A stretch of DNA of 64,000 nucleotides from Icerya purchasi (Eukaryota; Arthropoda; Insecta; Hemiptera; Monophlebidae), in the NCBI GenBank assembly GCA_039619475.1, contig CM077116.1, forward strand, positions 376,700,188 to 376,764,187, given 5' to 3'. Shown piece by piece: positions 35,611-64,000 of this stretch (the first letter of the stretch is position 1; each line of letters opens with the position of its first letter). A program made the position numbers and the translations under genes. The notes beneath the pieces were generated by a model. That model was not told the DNA's origin and searched no databases. It worked only from the letters and a program-made list of their open reading frames with translations.

Positions 35611-38600
35611 TTTGAAATGGCACGTGACATTTTTTTGTAAAATAATGATAAAAAATTTACACTTTTATTATTAAATGAATTAAACCTATTCCAATTCTAC
35701 TGTTTGTCTCCGCTTGGAAGAAATACAAACCTTTCTCTATCCAGTACTTCTAATATACTACTGCAAATTAAACATTAGTAGGTCAAATTTATTTCTTAAC
35801 TTTTAAATTAAAGAACAACATAGATCAAAAAAGGTACATCTCGAGAGTTTCAAAACAAAAATGAAAAATAAAATTTAATGACCGTCTATTAGAATAGTTT
35901 AAATTTATTTACATACAAACCCATCATTAATTACAACCTCTGTATTATAAAAGTAACTATATTAAGTAAATAACTAACAGCAAATTAATCATAAACTGAT
36001 GAGCAATGGGAAATTAAAAAAAAAACATACATAGAATCATCTAGGTAAATATTAGTCAGTTCAAAACCACAATAAATAATAAAAATATGAAATTTTATTA
36101 ATTTTTATAAATCAACTTTAATTATCCCAGAAAGAAGTATGATTAGATTTTTTGCACTAATTTACAAGAAAAATCAAGATATCAGAAACAAAAAATCGAA
36201 CTAACGAAAAATTAAAATTAAACAAATTTGAAGCAAGTTACGCTGTACACATATAAATTTTAAACTACACGACCTCTTAAAACAGTAAAATTTTATCAGT
36301 TGCGTAGAAAACTAAGTGAATAGCGTAAAACATACCATCCATATTATTTTTTTCTCGAATAAAGAAGAGAGAAAAAAAGAGACTTTGATGTCATCTTTTA
36401 AAAAATAAACCGCTTATCCGTATTCCTCGAGAAATCTACTTACAAATCAGGAAACCCGTATGTTTCTTCGCTTAAAGCGCACTGGCACGATATTTAATTT
36501 CGTTACATCACCTTTAAATTAGTCCCCAATTAACTATAAACATTTTAACATTTCCAGGACAAACTGAAGTAAACGAACATTATCACAATTCGAAAAATAT
36601 ATTGTAAATAATTTAAATTTTAATCGTTTACATTATAAATTTCTAATGTGATTCCGTTTAGGAATTACTAGAACATCAGTACAAGAAAAAGCTAGCTCAT
36701 CGTGTTTCAATAAATACCATGTTAGATAGTAGGTTAGATATATAGGTTCTATTCTATATAACTCGTTACTAGAAACGATAAAAACAAATCTCAGAAATTA
36801 CAAATACAAGCGTAAAATTTTATCTGACTACATTGCTGAAGATAATATTCGGCTTCGATTAAGTACTTGGGATACGATTAAGCATTTATATAAAATCACA
36901 TTACACTGAGCATTCTATATCTCAAGTCACTACTACACTGCACATGAAAATAAATTATAGTTAAAAAGAAAAAAACATTATTTGAAGTAAAATTCGCTGC
37001 ATTAAATCGCACTATATATTCATTTATTTATTTATTCTTCTTACATCTCATATCACGACGTAGTTTTTGTAAATATTTTGCAAAATGAAAAGCACGAATA
37101 GAGTTTGCGCAAAAGCTATGAACATAAGTATTTCTTTAGTAATTATCAAGTATTGCAAGCATAGCAATAACAAAATTACTTAAACAATAAAATTTAGTAA
37201 AGTAAATCGCCGCTTTAGATATGTAAACAATAGTAGTTCAAATAATATAAACGTATTAGAATTTCGATATATATGATAAATCGATTGTTGTCATATCAGT
37301 TGATTCAGATCGATTAAAACATAATTCTTATTGTGCCTCGCTTTGGTTTTCATATAAATAAATTTTAATCCATATTAATTTTCGGTTTAACAAAAGTATA
37401 TAGTGTAATTGCGGTTCATTTGATAAAAATGCCTAACATTGTTATTACTGACAACAGCATCATTTACAGTATAATCGTAAAATATGTATCGGTATAATTA
37501 AGTAAAACTCTGCACTCTGCATCATGTAACCAGCACCGATGATAACATACTTCACTGTGTTATCTTTTTAACATTCTTTAAAATAATTAAAACGTACATT
37601 CCGCGTGTTCTGGTTATTTCGGTTATTTTACTTCTTAATGTTAGAATTATTTTATTTCAGTGTAATTTTAGTGCTACCCCTTAAAACTGTATTTATTAGT
37701 TTTTGTAATAGTTTAATTTAGATTTAACTTTGCATATTGTGATCGGAGTTCCCATGTTGAGTATGTTGTGTATTAAAGGTAGTAGGGCTATAAATGTAAT
37801 AACCGTTAAGTGCAAATATTAAATAGGTCTAATATCGAAGTTTTAATTTTTATTTTTGTGTTTGTATCTTTAATTTGTAATATGTAATAACACGTTTTTG
37901 AACACAATAAGTTCGTAAGCATGGGCTAAGTAACTGTTTCAAAAATAGAGTTTAATTTAATTAAATTAATTATCTGTTTCTATATTGATTTAATAAAAAA
38001 CGAAAAACAGAAACAAATTAGGCTTATGCACATTAATTTATATTTCGGTGCAACTCGCGCGCCACTAGCACGTAAACGATTATTCAGTTAACTTTAAGAG
38101 TATCCTATTTTGTACAATTTCGTAAATATACTTTGATTTGATTTTAATTCAGTTACATTTTTATAAATCTCCGAACAATAAAGCATTCACAAAGAAACCG
38201 CTACGGTAACGGCCAGTAAAATAAAAATTATAAACTAGAACAACTCGATACTGCATTTGCATATATCTTTTCCGAAATCCCATGATAAAATAAAACCCTT
38301 AATTAGTTTGACGTTCTTCCAATGGGTAGAAAATTACAAATCGGAAAACATTTAAAATACTTTTCACATTGTTAAAAATTAAAAACAATTTCATTAACTG
38401 CAAATTTATTATTTTTAGAAAATAAAATACATTTCGATTACACTCATTTATAAACGCAATAAATACAAAAATTACCTCATTAAAAGGGAGTGTAAATTTT
38501 TAACACGAATGTGGAAGAAATTCGAACACCAGGAATTATTTTAAAACTAAACAATTTACAAAATTTTTACACTAGCTAATAGCAGAACTCTGTATAGAAT

Positions 38601-39410
38601 ATCCCGCGAAATTAGTTTATAAGAATTAGTAGAACCAGTAGGACCCGGACGGCAATACGATAGAACATCAAAGGAAAAAACTATTAAAAATTTACTTCAT
38701 ACAGATAACGAATCTAATTTAAATGAAGCAAAGCGGCGTATAACCATTACCAACAGTAACATTAATTTTTTACATAGTCTAACGAACTATTACATAATAT
38801 TTCAAATTATCGTTCAAAGCACTGATTATGAATATCACAAAATATCGAAAATACCTCATCAAATTAAAATTCACGCTCACCCAAAAATTATAACTGATAC
38901 ACAGAGCTATTTTGAAACTGATTAAATTATTATACACCATTGAATGAGCATAATTCTAATAATTTAAATGATATTTATTTATTAAAAGCATCAGGAGAAA
39001 AAAAAAAGAAAAAATTAAGTACTGTAAGGATTTGCAAACGAATTTAACAGAGATGGTAAAAGTTTTTACATAAACTCGTCGGAATTATGCAAAGAAACAA
39101 AAAATATTTAATCTACCTCTTCATTCTAATACGACTGTATTTCCAGACTATATTTTTGAATAATCTTCGTGTTTTTTGCATTTAGTCAATGTAATTTAAA
39201 ATTGATTTAACAGCACACTTGTCGTTGTTACAATTAACGAAAGATTATTCTCAATGTTGAAAATTATATACAATCTTCTCACCAGTATAACGATACAGAA
39301 TAGAAATAGATATTGAAGTTTTGTATTAACGTAGAACGTAGTACGGTTTGACAAAGGAAATCTATTTAATTCATTATTCTTAAATTTATAACAATTTTAA
39401 CAAATTCACG
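35121..39410. other. AT-rich non-coding stretch
   Basis: Over 4 kb without any open frame of note. Short (TAA)n and long T runs (35576-35612) are present. It lies downstream of the last recognised chameau exon and was read for the missing acetyl-CoA-binding exons without success. Confidence 0.65.
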
Positions 39411-39414
39411 CAGT

Positions 39415-40390
39415 ATATCCCATCGAAGCTGGCGAAATATGCGATAAAAGTATGCTGGATATGCGAAGGACGCCTACTCTTTACAAGGAATTTTGTGCAC
39501 GGGGAAAACAAGGAATGTTCGTGAAGTAAATCAGAGTGAGAGAGTTGTAAATGATCTTGCGGTAATGGGCTCTGGGAGAAATATCTCGATGGATAGCTTT
39601 TTTACTTCGCTGCCGCTTGCTAAACATCTAATCTCGTGGAATTTGGCTATGGTTGGCATATTAAAAAAAAAAAAAACCGTACATTCCACGAGCTTTCGCG
39701 CCTTCAAAATCAAGAGAGGAATTTTCGTCGTTGTTTGGATTTCATGAAAAAGTAACTTTATGTTCGTACGTGCCACAAAAAAAAAAAAAAAAAAAAAAAA
39801 AAAGGCTAAAGCTGTTATTATATTATTGTCTATGATGCGCACACAGATAAGGCAGTGGTCAACGGCGCGAAAAAACCGGGTATGATTTTATTTTACAACA
39901 AATATAAGGCCGGGGTCGATGCGATGGACCAAATGGTTGATTGGTACATGTGTCACCGATGCACTAACCGCTAGCCACTGTTTTTTTCCCCCTAATATTG
40001 TTGATATAGCTTGTCTAGCTTCGTATGTAATAATGATGCCAAAAAAAAACTCATGAGAGGAGGCTGTTTATAAGACAGCTGAGTGAAGAGCTCGCTATGC
40101 CTTTAGTTGAAGATAGATCTCAAAATAAACAAGTTGTGCGGAATCATTCGTCGAAGTAGAGTATCTTAGACGGGCAAGTTTTAATTCCGACTGGTATTCC
40201 AGCTGGGCCTCAATCTGCTCGAGACCCAACAGGAGTGACTGGATCGTGTCATCTGTGTCATAAACAAGCAATGAAAAAACACAGAAAAATAGAAAAAGTT
40301 GTGATAATTGAGAAAAGGTAGTATGCGATAACAGTAACAAAATGTAAAAAGTGTATGGAATATATAATGATCTATTTTTTTCAATATATA
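39415..40390 (+). pseudogene. piggyBac-like transposase pseudogene (C-terminal half)
   Basis: Successive plus-strand frames give IPSKLAKYAIKVCWICEGR, then RVVNDLAVMGSGRNISMDSF and FTSLPLAKHL (39493-39747), SSLFGFHEKVTLCSYVPQ, YKAGVDAMDQMVDWYMCHR (about 39900), PNIVDIACLASYV, and a C-terminal cysteine finger CHLCHKQ...TKCKKCMEY (about 40248-40370). This is the order of the piggyBac/PGBD catalytic core and its zinc-binding tail, and the Asp of the MDSFFTS block is retained. Frameshifts near 39490 and 39662, stops, and two A-run expansions (39662-39673 and 39777-39803) disable it. The N-terminal part and the inverted repeats are not seen. Confidence 0.83.

Positions 40391-64000
<23,610 letters not shown>

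Overview
The window is AT-rich eukaryotic DNA with long introns and many A/T runs. It contains one recognisable host gene and a dense set of transposable-element copies, most of them decayed. The mix of mariner, piggyBac-like, hAT-like and RTE/jockey-like elements, together with a chameau/KAT7-type MYST acetyltransferase gene, points to an insect nuclear genome with large intergenic and intronic spaces. The order cannot be fixed from sequence alone.

Host gene. On the minus strand, from beyond the right edge of the window down to 41684, five exons with matching splice phases read as an orthologue of chameau/KAT7 (HBO1). They are 64000-63647, 56798-56557, 52595-52338, 46285-46059 and 41870-41684. 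Together they give about 422 residues: a basic N-terminal part with an AT-hook, the KAT7-type C2HC finger, a charged linker, the MYST C2HC finger, and the first half of the catalytic domain. The acetyl-CoA-binding half was not found by eye anywhere in the 41.7 kb downstream. Its four complete introns carry retrotransposon tails, a decayed hAT-like transposase gene, a short hAT-type non-autonomous element, and an internally deleted mariner.

Left part (1-41.6 kb). No host protein-coding gene is recognised. Landmarks are: a palindrome at 11.8 kb; a degenerate ~300-bp tandem repeat at 12.95-13.8 kb; a palindrome at 13.8-14.0 kb; an apparently intact mariner with perfect 29-bp inverted repeats at 14776-16094; a GC-richer island at 17.8-19.3 kb; a fold-back element at 21.2-21.7 kb; a 1.2-kb long-inverted-repeat element at 24.4-25.6 kb; a minus-strand RNase H-bearing non-LTR retrotransposon at 27.3-29.5 kb; RTE-like fragments at 10.3, 22.1, 29.8-30.2 and 32.4-34.5 kb; a restriction-like-endonuclease LINE tail at 34.8-35.1 kb; and a decayed piggyBac-like transposase gene at 39.4-40.4 kb.

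The window is mainly a record of repeated transposon invasion around and inside one chromatin gene. Most elements carry several stops or frameshifts. The 14.8-16.1 kb mariner is the exception and looks recent. No prokaryotic features, CRISPR arrays, rRNA or convincing tRNA genes were seen. All homology calls come from reading motifs, not from database searches.
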